Assembly: GCF_021441885.1 (NCBI RefSeq)
Contig: NZ_CP090439.1
Span: 1,426,001 to 1,490,000 of the forward strand
Direction: 5' to 3'
Source: Vibrio maritimus
GTDB taxonomy: Bacteria > Pseudomonadota > Gammaproteobacteria > Enterobacterales > Vibrionaceae
DNA: 64,000 nucleotides
The position numbers were made by a program, and so were the translations under genes. The notes beneath the pieces were generated by a model. The model was not told where the DNA came from and did no database searches. It was given only the letters and a program-made list of their open reading frames with translations. Positions within the stretch are counted from its first letter, which is position 1, and each line of letters begins with the position of its first letter. This document shows positions 1 to 8,400 of the stretch, piece after piece.

Positions 1-2
1 TC

Positions 3-335
3 ATTGACCAATGTACTCGTGAGCAGGATAAACTGTGTCGATATGGTGGAGATGAGTTTGTCTTGCTGCTACCCGGCAGTAATGTTCATCAAGCTTATGC
101 ACTTGCTACGCGCCTGTCGCGCAAAATAGATGCGCTCGAGTTTCAGAGCAGCAGTGGTAAAACCTTTGGTGTGTCATGCTCAATCGGTGTCGCGACTCAA
201 GCGCTCGATGACGGAAGTATTGTGGAGCGTGCGGATAAGGCGCTCTACATGTCTAAAAAAGGGTGCTCTGGTCGCGTCCACATGTATTGTCCTGAAACCC
301 ATGTTATACAAGAGTGCAGCCAATGTGGTGATTAA
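3..335 (+). CDS. diguanylate cyclase, C-terminal GGDEF fragment (5' end outside window)
   Basis: The frame is open from the window edge and ends in TAA at 333-335. It encodes the catalytic end of a GGDEF domain, which condenses two GTP into c-di-GMP. The intact GGDEF signature is at 45-59 (R-Y-G-G-D-E-F-V). An RxxD inhibitory I-site (R-E-Q-D, 18-29) lies exactly five residues before it, as expected for a product-inhibited active enzyme. Downstream residues (SCSIGVAT, ADKALYMSKKGCSGRV) are typical of the domain's C-terminal half. An internal TTG at 63 lies inside the domain and is not a real start. The sensory N-terminus is not visible, so the signal it senses is unknown. The gene is followed by 170 bp and a hairpin before the next operon. 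Confidence 0.9.
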   Translation: MDQCTREQDKLCRYGGDEFVLLLPGSNVHQAYALATRLSRKIDALEFQSSSGKTFGVSCSIGVATQALDDGSIVERADKALYMSKKGCSGRVHMYCPETHVIQECSQCGD

Positions 336-461
336 ATCATCGGTTAAACATGCATCCAGTAAACTTTAACCCAATTTTGAAACAGCCTCCCCTGTTCACC
401 CTTGAAAACCCCGTCAAATACAGCTATTTATAACAGTATAAGCAAGATAAAACTGATCTAG

Positions 462-495
462 GAAAGGACGCTCTCAAACGCCCTTTCTTTATTTT
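462..495 (+). terminator. hairpin plus T-rich run in the leader of the yej operon
   Basis: GAAAGG (462-467) pairs with CCTTTC (482-487), with a further CG/CG pair inside and an 8-nt loop, and is followed by TTTATTTTT. It could terminate the upstream GGDEF gene. It ends only about 13 nt before the yejA start, so it could equally act as a leader attenuator. The ribosome-binding site (AGGGGAAAGGG) lies just after it. Confidence 0.5.
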
Positions 496-507
496 TAGGG
501 GAAAGGG

Positions 508-2328
508 ATGACGTTAAAACGAAACGCGCTTTTAGCGATAGGAGTGGGGCTGTTTGCCTCAGGTGTGATGGCTGCAAATGTGGTTGAGACCACATCTCTA
601 ACCGGCTTTGGTACGGCTAAATACCCGCAAGACTTCCAGCACTTTGATTATGTAAACCCAGAAGCGCCTAAATACGGCAAAGTTACCTTTGGACAAATGG
701 GTACCTTTGACAATTTCAATCGCTATGCTTCTCGAGGTCAACCTGCTGCTGCGACTGGCGAGCTTTATGATCCCCTAATGCTTCCTTCCTCTGACGAAAT
801 TGACTCTTACTATCCACTGATTGCCGAGAAAGTTCGTTATGCCGACGATTACAGCTGGCTTGAGCTCGACATCAACCCTAACGCGCGTTTTAGTGATGGA
901 GTGCCTATCACAGCGAAAGACGTAGAGTTTACCTTTGATAAGTTCATGAAAGAGGGAGTGCCTCAGTTCAGGGCTTACTACAAAGACGTGAAAAGTGTTA
1001 AGGCGACGTCGAAGCTAACCGTGCGCATTGAAATGTCAGTTCCTAACAAAGAAAAACTGTTTGGACTGGCTCAGGGTACACGAGTGTTACCAGAGCATTT
1101 TTGGAAAGATAAGAACTTTGCAGAGCCTTTGAATGAGCCTCCAGTAGGAAGCGGCGCTTATAAAATCGTTGATTACAAGATGGGTCAGTCTCTGACTTAT
1201 GCCTTAGATGAAAACTACTGGGCAAAAGATCTACCAGTTAATGTCGGTCGAAATAACTTTAAGACCATTCAGTATGACTACTATCGTGATGACACCGTAA
1301 TGCTCGAGGCATTTAAAGCCGGTGAGTTCGACCTAAGACAAGAAAACAGCGCGAAGTTCTGGGCAAGCTCATACACAGGTGCCAACTTTGACCGTGGTTT
1401 TATCAAGAAAGAAGAGATTGAACACCACAAGCCAATGGCTACTCAAGGCTTTGTATTCAATATTGAACGACCTGTGTTTAGCGATCCAAAAGTCCGTGAA
1501 GCGCTGAGTTACGCGATGGACTTTGAGTGGATGAACCGAAACATGTTCTACGACCAGTACACGCGTACCCGAAGCTATTTCCAAAACTCAGATTATGAAG
1601 CAAAAGGGCTTCCTTCTGCGGCCGAGCTTGAAGTGCTTAACAAGTATAAAGGAAAGATACCTGAACGTGTGTTCACTGATGAATACAACCCACCGGTTAC
1701 CGATGGTTCAGGTCGAATTCGTCCACAAATGCGCAAAGCATTCGCCCTATTAAAAGAGGCCGGTTGGGAGCTTAAAAACAAGGTGATGACTAATGTAGAA
1801 ACAGGTCAGCCTCTAAGTTTCGAGCTGTTGATGTACAGCCCAACGACTGAGCGAATTGCGATTCCTGTCCAAAAGAACATGCGCGCGATGGGGATCGACA
1901 TGCGTATTCGCACCGTGGATACAACACAGTACCTGAAACGCTGGCGAGATCGTGATTACGACATGATTTCTTCTAGTTATTCAGCACAGCGTTATCCTAG
2001 CTCAAACCTAAAGATTGTATGGAACTCGAATTTTATCGATTCAACCTACAACCAAGCAGGGGTAAAAGACCCTGTTATCGACGAGCTGACCGACTTAATT
2101 GCAGACAGCCAGGATGATCCAGAAAGATTATTGGTCCTAGGTCGGTCATTAGATAGAGTGCTTCAGTGGAACTATTTCGTTATCCCTCAGTGGCATATCA
2201 AAAAATATCGTGTGGCAACATGGGATAAATTCGAGCGCCCAGATGTCTTACCTACTTATGACTTAGGTATTGATACGTGGTGGGTGTCGGAAGAAAAGGC
2301 ACAGAAGCTACCTGCAAAACGTCGATAA
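508..2328 (+). CDS. yejA: YejA-type periplasmic substrate-binding protein of a peptide ABC transporter
   Basis: This 606-aa protein belongs to the family 5 extracellular solute-binding (DppA/OppA) superfamily. Residues 1-22 form a Sec signal peptide with a cleavage site near VMAAN. The mature part has the family pattern LxxDINPNARFSDGVPITAKDVEFTFDKF near residue 130, and FSDPKVREALSYAMDFEWMN near residue 330. The start at 508 has a strong AGGGGAAAGGG ribosome-binding site. It is followed 9 nt later by two permease genes and a fused ATPase, the yejABEF order. In E. coli this system takes up peptides and the peptide-nucleotide antibiotic microcin C. The laminarinase genes downstream raise the question of oligosaccharide transport, but the sequence reads as YejA rather than as a sugar binder, so a peptide substrate is preferred. 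Confidence 0.85.
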   Translation: MTLKRNALLAIGVGLFASGVMAANVVETTSLTGFGTAKYPQDFQHFDYVNPEAPKYGKVTFGQMGTFDNFNRYASRGQPAAATGELYDPLMLPSSDEIDSYYPLIAEKVRYADDYSWLELDINPNARFSDGVPITAKDVEFTFDKFMKEGVPQFRAYYKDVKSVKATSKLTVRIEMSVPNKEKLFGLAQGTRVLPEHFWKDKNFAEPLNEPPVGSGAYKIVDYKMGQSLTYALDENYWAKDLPVNVGRNNFKTIQYDYYRDDTVMLEAFKAGEFDLRQENSAKFWASSYTGANFDRGFIKKEEIEHHKPMATQGFVFNIERPVFSDPKVREALSYAMDFEWMNRNMFYDQYTRTRSYFQNSDYEAKGLPSAAELEVLNKYKGKIPERVFTDEYNPPVTDGSGRIRPQMRKAFALLKEAGWELKNKVMTNVETGQPLSFELLMYSPTTERIAIPVQKNMRAMGIDMRIRTVDTTQYLKRWRDRDYDMISSSYSAQRYPSSNLKIVWNSNFIDSTYNQAGVKDPVIDELTDLIADSQDDPERLLVLGRSLDRVLQWNYFVIPQWHIKKYRVATWDKFERPDVLPTYDLGIDTWWVSEEKAQKLPAKRR

Positions 2329-2337
2329 GAGGAAACC

Positions 2338-3426
2338 ATGGCGGCCTATATATTCCGACGCTTGTTGTTGGTGATTCCAACGCTTTGGGCGATTATAACG
2401 ATCAACTTTTTTATCATTCAGATTGCTCCTGGGGGGCCTGTAGAACAGGCGATTGCACAAGCTCAGGGGCTAGATTCTGGCATCATGGAGCGATTCAGTG
2501 GTGGGGGTACAGAGGTTGACTTGGATACCGACCAAGGTGACGTGGCGACAGGCTATAAAGGCTCTCGTGGTCTAGACCCAGAAGTTGTTGAAGCCATCAA
2601 AATCCAGTTTGGTTTTGATAAGCCGCTGCACGAACGTTATTTCGATATGCTGAAAAACTACGCCATGTTTAATTTTGGCGACAGTCTTTTCAGAGGTGGT
2701 AATGTTATCGACTTGATTAAAGAGCGTCTTCCCGTGTCCATCTCGCTTGGATTATGGAGTACGCTGATTATCTACCTGATATCGATACCGCTTGGAATTC
2801 TCAAGGCTATTCACCATGGTTCTCGATTTGATATTTGGTCGAGTGCTGTGGTGATTGTTGGTTACGCCATCCCTGGTTTCTTATTCGCGATTATCCTGAT
2901 TATTTTCTTCGCAAGTGGTAACTACTTTAGTTGGTTCCCTTTGCGTGGATTGGTGTCGAGTAATTTTGACCAACTAACTTGGTACCAGCAGATCATTGAT
3001 TACTTTTGGCACCTAACGCTGCCAATCTTGGCCATGGTAATAGGCGGGTTTGCTACCTTGAGTATGCTGACTAAGAACTCGTTTCTTGATGAGATCAATA
3101 AGCAGTATGTCGTGACGGCTCGAGCGAAAGGTCTCGATGAGAGTAGCATTCTCTACAAGCACGTTTTCCGCAACGCTATGCTAATCATCATTGCTGGATT
3201 CCCTAGCGCTTTTATCAGTATCTTCTTTACCGGTTCGATGTTGATTGAGGTGATGTTCTCGCTGGAGGGAATAGGGCTGTTAGGCTTTGAGTCAACGATT
3301 CAACGTGACTACCCAGTGGTATTTAGCTCGCTTTACATAATGACGTTATTGGGTCTGATTTTGAGCATTATTTCTGACTTAACTTATACGTGGGTGGATC
3401 CTCGTATCGATTTCGAGGCGCGATAG
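2338..3426 (+). CDS. yejB: YejB-type inner-membrane permease
   Basis: This 362-aa permease of the DppB/OppB type would form the transmembrane channel with YejE. An N-terminal membrane segment (residues 1-30, including the IQIAPGGPVEQ motif typical of the family) is followed by a periplasmic stretch and a BPD_transp_1 domain with about five further helices. The cytoplasmic coupling (EAA) loop is visible as VVTARAKGLDESSILYKHVF around residue 260, and would contact the ATPase. An insert around residues 45-75 is a feature of YejB proteins. The start has a GAGG ribosome-binding site 9 nt after yejA. The stop is immediately followed by the yejE ATG, so translation is probably coupled. Confidence 0.88.
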   Translation: MAAYIFRRLLLVIPTLWAIITINFFIIQIAPGGPVEQAIAQAQGLDSGIMERFSGGGTEVDLDTDQGDVATGYKGSRGLDPEVVEAIKIQFGFDKPLHERYFDMLKNYAMFNFGDSLFRGGNVIDLIKERLPVSISLGLWSTLIIYLISIPLGILKAIHHGSRFDIWSSAVVIVGYAIPGFLFAIILIIFFASGNYFSWFPLRGLVSSNFDQLTWYQQIIDYFWHLTLPILAMVIGGFATLSMLTKNSFLDEINKQYVVTARAKGLDESSILYKHVFRNAMLIIIAGFPSAFISIFFTGSMLIEVMFSLEGIGLLGFESTIQRDYPVVFSSLYIMTLLGLILSIISDLTYTWVDPRIDFEAR

Positions 3427-4449
3427 ATGGCTATGAATCCTCTCACGAAAGCACGTTGGCAACGCTTTAAAGCAAACAAGCGAGGTTATTGGTCGACATG
3501 GATCTTTTTGGTCCTGTTTTTCTTTAGTCTATTTGCCGAATTTATTGCTAACGATAAACCACTTTTGGTTGAGTTTGATAATCAATGGTACTACCCGATC
3601 TTTGAACAGTACGCTGAAACCGAGTTTGGCGGAGAGTTCGAAACGGAAGCTGACTATACAGACCCTTATGTTATTGACCTTATTGAAGAAAAAGGGTTTT
3701 TAATCTGGCCGTTGATTCGATTCAGCTATGACACCATTAACTACGATATCGTCGCCTCCGTACCATCAGCGCCTGACAACGTGAACTGGCTGGGCACCGA
3801 TGACAAAGGGCGCGATGTTCTAGCTAGGGTTATCTACGGTTTTCGAATTTCGGTATTGTTTGGGTTTATCTTGACTCTGGTATCGAGCGTTATTGGTGTC
3901 GCTGTTGGTGCGACGCAAGGCTACTATGGTGGCTGGATTGATCTACTGGGGCAACGGTTTATCGAAGTGTGGTCGGGGATGCCGACACTTTTCCTTTTGA
4001 TTATCCTATCAAGCTTTGTAGAGCCGAATTTCTGGTGGCTACTCGGAATTATGGTGTTGTTTAGCTGGATGAGCTTGGTTGGCGTTGTTCGGGCGGAATT
4101 CTTACGCTGCAGAAACTTTGATTATGTAAAGGCTGCCCATGCCATGGGTGTTGATGATAAACGTATTATGCTACGTCACATGCTACCGAACGCGATGGTG
4201 GCATCATTGACTATGATGCCGTTTATTCTTTCCGGCTCGGTGACGACATTAACCTCGCTAGATTTCTTAGGGTTCGGCCTACCAGCGGGTTCACCATCAC
4301 TTGGTGAGCTACTTGCTCAAGGTAAAGCAAATCTACAAGCGCCATGGCTCGGATTATCTGCGTTCGCGGTGTTGTCGATTATGCTAACTCTTCTCGTATT
4401 TGCGGGCGAAGCCGTTCGCGATGCATTTGACCCACACCAACAAGGCTAA
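3427..4449 (+). CDS. yejE: YejE-type inner-membrane permease
   Basis: This 340-aa protein is the second permease subunit (DppC/OppC type). It has an N-terminal cytoplasmic stretch rich in basic residues, a first membrane helix near residues 20-40, a long periplasmic segment, and the C-terminal transport domain beginning near GTDDKGRDVLARVIYGFR (about residue 120). The EAA-type loop is DYVKAAHAMGVDDKRIMLRHMLPN, near residue 235. The ATG follows the yejB stop directly (TAG ATG), and the yejE stop overlaps the ribosome-binding site of yejF. It is expected to pair with YejB and be driven by YejF. No irregularity is seen. Confidence 0.88.
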   Translation: MAMNPLTKARWQRFKANKRGYWSTWIFLVLFFFSLFAEFIANDKPLLVEFDNQWYYPIFEQYAETEFGGEFETEADYTDPYVIDLIEEKGFLIWPLIRFSYDTINYDIVASVPSAPDNVNWLGTDDKGRDVLARVIYGFRISVLFGFILTLVSSVIGVAVGATQGYYGGWIDLLGQRFIEVWSGMPTLFLLIILSSFVEPNFWWLLGIMVLFSWMSLVGVVRAEFLRCRNFDYVKAAHAMGVDDKRIMLRHMLPNAMVASLTMMPFILSGSVTTLTSLDFLGFGLPAGSPSLGELLAQGKANLQAPWLGLSAFAVLSIMLTLLVFAGEAVRDAFDPHQQG

Positions 4450-4459
4450 GGAGAGGATG

Positions 4460-6064
4460 ATGACAAAAGACGATCCTAAACACGTTCTCTCAATCGACAG
4501 CCTATCGGTGGGTTTTGGTCGAGGTAAGAACATCGAACAGGTGACGTTCGATGTATCGCTGGATATTCGTAAGGGCGAAACACTGGCACTGGTTGGCGAA
4601 AGTGGCTCTGGCAAATCGGTCACGGCCAACTCTATTCTCAAGCTGTTACCAAAAGGCTCTAGTCACTATTTGAACGGTCACATTAAGTTTGACGATATTG
4701 ATATGCTCAATTGCTCAGAGCGCCAATTGAGAGGTATTCGTGGCGGTCGTATTGGAATGATTTTCCAAGAGCCGATGGTCTCACTTAATCCACTGCATAA
4801 AATCGGACGTCAGCTAGTTGAAACACTAGCGGTTCACCGTGGTATGCGAACCAATAAAGCAGAGCAACTGGCAATCAGCTGGCTCAAAAAAGTGGGGATT
4901 CGTAACCCTGAGCAGAAGATTACTGCGTATCCTCATGAACTGTCTGGGGGTGAGAGACAGCGCGTTATGATTGCGATGGCGCTTATTAATGAACCTGAAC
5001 TCTTAATAGCTGATGAGCCTACTACTGCGCTGGATGTATCTGTTCAGGCGCAAATTCTCGATTTGCTGAAAGACCTGCAAAAAGAGATGGGGATGGCGAT
5101 GCTGTTCATTACTCATGATCTGAGTATCGTGCGTCGTATCGCAGACCGTGTTGCCGTTATGCAGCAAGGCAAATTGGTTGAAGTCGGAGAGTGCCAGCAG
5201 GTGTTTACTACTCCAAGCCATCCATACACGCAGAAACTTATTAACTCCGACCCAAGGGGTCTGCCTGTTGAGGTGAATAAGCAAGCGACACCTTTACTGT
5301 CTGTTGAAAACCTTAAAGTGTGGTTTCCAATTAAAGGCGGTTTATTCAGACGTGTTATCGACCATGTTAAAGCTGTGACCGATATGAAGTTCGAACTGAA
5401 ACAGGGCTACTCTATCGGCTTAGTAGGAGAGAGCGGCTCTGGTAAGTCGACGACGGGTATGGCTATTCTCAAGCTGGTCCAAAGTGAGGGCTTGATTGAG
5501 TTTGATGGTCAAGATATTCAATCATTAGACCGCAAAGGCATGCTGCCTTATCGAAGTCGGATGCAGGTCGTTTTCCAAGACCCATTCTCAGCCTTAAACC
5601 CGAGGATGTCTGTTGCCCAAGTTATCGGGGAAGGTTTAAGAGTTCACTTTGAACATGACGAGCAAACCTTAGACTCTATGATTTGCGATGTGATGCGAGA
5701 GGTGGACCTCGACCCAGAAACAAGGCACCGTTATCCAAACGAGTTTTCTGGTGGTCAGAGGCAACGCATCGCTATTGCACGTGCGCTGATTCTAAAGCCC
5801 GAGTTCATTCTGCTCGATGAACCAACCTCCTCGTTGGATAGGACGGTTCAGGCTCAGGTTTTAGACTTATTGAAAGAGCTACAAGTGAAGCACGGTCTGA
5901 CTTACCTGTTTATCTCCCATGACTTGAATGTGGTCAAATCGCTGTGTCATTACACGATAGTGATGAAAGACGGTCAAATAGTGGAGCAGGGTAGCACGCA
6001 ACATCTGTTTGCGAACCCAGAAAAGGACTACACCAAGACGCTCGTCTCGCTATCCGCATTTTAG
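4460..6064 (+). CDS. yejF: YejF-type ATPase with two fused ABC domains
   Basis: This 534-aa cytoplasmic ATPase carries two complete nucleotide-binding domains in one chain, equivalent to separate DppD and DppF. Walker A motifs (GESGSGKS) occur at residues 46-53 and 323-330. Signature motifs are LSGGERQR (161-168) and FSGGQRQR (429-436). Walker B is LLIADEP in the first domain and ILLDEP in the second. Two adjacent ATGs (4457 and 4460) are possible. AAGGAG at 4448-4453 is 6 nt from 4460 but only 3 nt from 4457, so 4460 was chosen. An upstream in-frame start at 4400 would overlap yejE by 50 nt and is not supported. This is the last gene of the operon. Confidence 0.88.
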   Translation: MTKDDPKHVLSIDSLSVGFGRGKNIEQVTFDVSLDIRKGETLALVGESGSGKSVTANSILKLLPKGSSHYLNGHIKFDDIDMLNCSERQLRGIRGGRIGMIFQEPMVSLNPLHKIGRQLVETLAVHRGMRTNKAEQLAISWLKKVGIRNPEQKITAYPHELSGGERQRVMIAMALINEPELLIADEPTTALDVSVQAQILDLLKDLQKEMGMAMLFITHDLSIVRRIADRVAVMQQGKLVEVGECQQVFTTPSHPYTQKLINSDPRGLPVEVNKQATPLLSVENLKVWFPIKGGLFRRVIDHVKAVTDMKFELKQGYSIGLVGESGSGKSTTGMAILKLVQSEGLIEFDGQDIQSLDRKGMLPYRSRMQVVFQDPFSALNPRMSVAQVIGEGLRVHFEHDEQTLDSMICDVMREVDLDPETRHRYPNEFSGGQRQRIAIARALILKPEFILLDEPTSSLDRTVQAQVLDLLKELQVKHGLTYLFISHDLNVVKSLCHYTIVMKDGQIVEQGSTQHLFANPEKDYTKTLVSLSAF

Positions 6065-6439
6065 CCGCATAGTTATAGTTAAAAGGGTTAGCCGCTTTGT
6101 GCGGCTGACTCCCTATCCCTATACTCTATTATCATAAAAAGTAGCTAATATTTTGTAAGCGCTTTCTTTTTGGTGATGAGAGGTTGCTTTTTAGACATTG
6201 ATATCTCACTAGCTCTATACAGTGAAGTCAATTTATAGTGTCATAGTTGCCAAGGGATGATGAGGGTAGTTCCAAGAACTACTCAGTACCAAATCAGTAT
6301 GATACATAACGTTTTTTTTGAATTTTAAAGAAAGCGCTTACTTAAAGGTTTGATGAACTTTATCCGCGATCATACTCCGGTATGGAGGTCCCTCATCAGT
6401 GATTGCCAATAAAAGAATGCTCGTATTCAAGGAGTAACA
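6065..6439 (+). promoter_or_regulatory. control region of the first GH16 gene with two inverted LacI-like boxes
   Basis: This 375-bp gap holds no gene. It carries GTAAGCGCTTTC at 6155-6166 and its exact reverse complement GAAAGCGCTTAC at 6330-6341. The two boxes are about 175 bp apart and the second ends 98 nt before the start codon. The AAGCGCTT core is a common LacI-family operator core. The same arrangement precedes the GH17 gene. The spacing would suit repression by DNA looping. No regulator gene is next to it in this window. Confidence 0.6.
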
Positions 6440-8032
6440 ATGCGAAAAATGAAGCACACACCCACGGTTCTAGGTTCGGTGGTTTCTTTGGCTCTACTGT
6501 CAGGTTGTGCCAGTACTGAAGAAGGCGAGAGCGCGAATACGGATTTAGTCCAAACCAAAGCGCCAGTAGAACTGACTAACGTGCCCGTAGCGGTCAGTGA
6601 CGATTGGCAACTCGTCTGGGAAGATCAATTTGAAGGTGACACCATCAGTAAGCGCAATTGGAGCTTTGAAACCAACTGTTGGGGTGGCGGTAACAATGAA
6701 CAGCAATGTTATACCGATAGGAGCAAAAACGCGTTTGTAAAAGATGGAATGCTCCACATTGTTGCTCACAAAGAGCGCTTCACGGGACCGGATAACCCTG
6801 AGGGCAAAGCCGGTATTAACAAGACGCTCCCTTATACCTCTGCCAGACTTCGCACCAAAGGAAAGCGAGATCAGAAATACGGCCGATTTGAAATACGAGC
6901 CAAACTACCAAGCGGACAAGGCACGTGGCCTGCAATTTGGATGCTACCCACTGAAAACAAATACGGCACATGGGCTGCATCTGGTGAGATAGACATAATG
7001 GAAGCCGTTAACCTTAAGGTTCAGTCTGATGCACCGGGAGCAAAAGAAGGCGATGGTGAGAACCGTATCTATGGCAGCCTGCACTATGGTAAAAACTGGC
7101 CGGATAACGTTTATAGCGGACAGGGAGCGACGCTACCCGATGGCGTTAACCCAGCCGATGGTTTCCACACGTATGCAATAGAGTGGGAAGAGGGTGAGAT
7201 ACGCTGGTATGTCGACGATCTGCATTATGCGACGCAAACTCAAGACGGTTGGTACAGCCAATATGAGAAAGAAAAAGGGCTTGTGGTCAATGCGGAAGGT
7301 GCGGCGCCTTTCAACGAGAAGTTTCACTTACTACTTAACCTAGCGATCGGTGGTTCATGGCCAGCGAATGCCAACTATGGTGGCGTTGATGACAATGATT
7401 ACCCAAAAACTATGCTGGTGGATTACGTTAAGGTGTATCGCTGCGGTGTTGACCGATGGAAGGGGCACGGATGTTCAAGCCACTCGGAATTTGCGAAGTT
7501 AGTTGAGGGACACGAAGCGCCAGCAATATTGGCAGCAGATGATAGCTACGCAGAAGGGCCAACGCTTGAAATCTTTACGGATACGCTGAATGCAGCGCTT
7601 GCATACGCCAGCTATGACCCAGTGAATATTGTCGAACACAAAATAGCGCAAGAAGACGAAAGAGGGTCAGTTCTAGAGATCACTAAACAAAACGGCGCGG
7701 GTAACCTCTATTTCCGCTCCCCGGTTACTGATATGACGGAATGGAAAAAAGAAGGAACGTTGGTCTTTGATATCAAAGTAGAAGAGGGAGCAGATACTGA
7801 GCTGCTAATAAAGATGGATAGCGGCTGGCCAAATACAAGCGACTACGTGGTACCAAAATCGAACGTGGGAGAGTGGAAGCAAGTGAAAATCGCCATTGCA
7901 GACATCCTCGATAGTGACAACAGTTTCGCTCCAGGAGCACAAGCTGACCCGAAAGCAGTAAATAATATCTTGGTTTTTGAACCACAAGGGGCCATGACGT
8001 TCAAACTTGATAACATTCGATTTGAAAGATAA
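6440..8032 (+). CDS. GH16 beta-glucanase (laminarinase-like) lipoprotein with C-terminal beta-sandwich module
   Basis: This 530-aa lipoprotein has a signal sequence ending in the lipobox LLSG-C (residue about 23), followed by STEE. The GH16 domain spans about residues 50-330. Its catalytic signature GEIDIMEAV places the nucleophile at E183 and the acid/base at E188. Cysteines and WPAIWMLP and GGSWPAN segments agree with bacterial endo-beta-1,3-glucanases. Residues about 355-530 form a separate beta-rich domain (LEITKQNGAGNLYFRS, VGEWKQVKIAI, LDNIRFER) resembling carbohydrate-binding or ExoP-like modules. It probably cuts laminarin at the cell surface or in the periplasm. The start is preceded by AAGGAG. 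The gene is probably monocistronic, with paired operator boxes upstream and a terminator downstream. Confidence 0.88.
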   Translation: MRKMKHTPTVLGSVVSLALLSGCASTEEGESANTDLVQTKAPVELTNVPVAVSDDWQLVWEDQFEGDTISKRNWSFETNCWGGGNNEQQCYTDRSKNAFVKDGMLHIVAHKERFTGPDNPEGKAGINKTLPYTSARLRTKGKRDQKYGRFEIRAKLPSGQGTWPAIWMLPTENKYGTWAASGEIDIMEAVNLKVQSDAPGAKEGDGENRIYGSLHYGKNWPDNVYSGQGATLPDGVNPADGFHTYAIEWEEGEIRWYVDDLHYATQTQDGWYSQYEKEKGLVVNAEGAAPFNEKFHLLLNLAIGGSWPANANYGGVDDNDYPKTMLVDYVKVYRCGVDRWKGHGCSSHSEFAKLVEGHEAPAILAADDSYAEGPTLEIFTDTLNAALAYASYDPVNIVEHKIAQEDERGSVLEITKQNGAGNLYFRSPVTDMTEWKKEGTLVFDIKVEEGADTELLIKMDSGWPNTSDYVVPKSNVGEWKQVKIAIADILDSDNSFAPGAQADPKAVNNILVFEPQGAMTFKLDNIRFER

Positions 8033-8057
8033 CACGCTAATAGAGTCTATTAAGCAG

Positions 8058-8089
8058 AAAAACGGAGCATCGCAAGGTGCTCCGTTTTT
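8058..8089 (+). terminator. rho-independent terminator after first GH16 gene
   Basis: AAAAACGGAGCA (8058-8069) pairs with TGCTCCGTTTTT (8078-8089) around a short loop, with a T run at the end. It separates the GH16 gene from the GH17 promoter. Confidence 0.85.
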
Positions 8090-8400
8090 GCCATTTAAGG
8101 GCCATCAAAACATCCTATTTTGTGCTCATAAAAGTAAGCGCTTTCTTTTTGGTGAGCGAATCCGATCTTCTGAAACTTACTTGGAATCTTGATGTATACA
8201 TGATGATTATCGTAATCAATACTAGCTATATCAGTTGTTGTGGCAATTAAGGAACCTTGTTTCTTAATGAAATAATGAGTGTCTAATAGCGTAATTCTAT
8301 TTCACGAAAAGAAAGCGCTTACCTTATGTGGATTCGTTTCTGTGTATGCCAGCGTTGAATCTACGAGCTTTATAAAAAATAAAATAGCAAGGAAGTAACA
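8090..8400 (+). promoter_or_regulatory. control region of the GH17 operon with two inverted LacI-like boxes
   Basis: GTAAGCGCTTTC at 8134-8145 and its reverse complement GAAAGCGCTTAC at 8311-8322 are about 177 bp apart, and the second ends 78 nt before the GH17 start. The left box and its flank are identical to the box before the first GH16 gene over 22 nt, and the right box over 15 nt (8308-8322). The shared flank suggests duplication of a whole regulatory site or strong constraint by one regulator. Nothing else is recognised in this gap. Confidence 0.6.

Noticed and set aside
508..6064. Idea that the ABC operon is the laminarin-oligosaccharide importer of the neighbouring glucanases
   Set aside because: The binding protein, the long YejB and the fused two-domain ATPase read as YejABEF (peptide/microcin C). 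A 375-bp gap with its own operators separates it from the GH16 gene, and the LacI-like boxes were not seen before yejA. Not excluded, but not supported.
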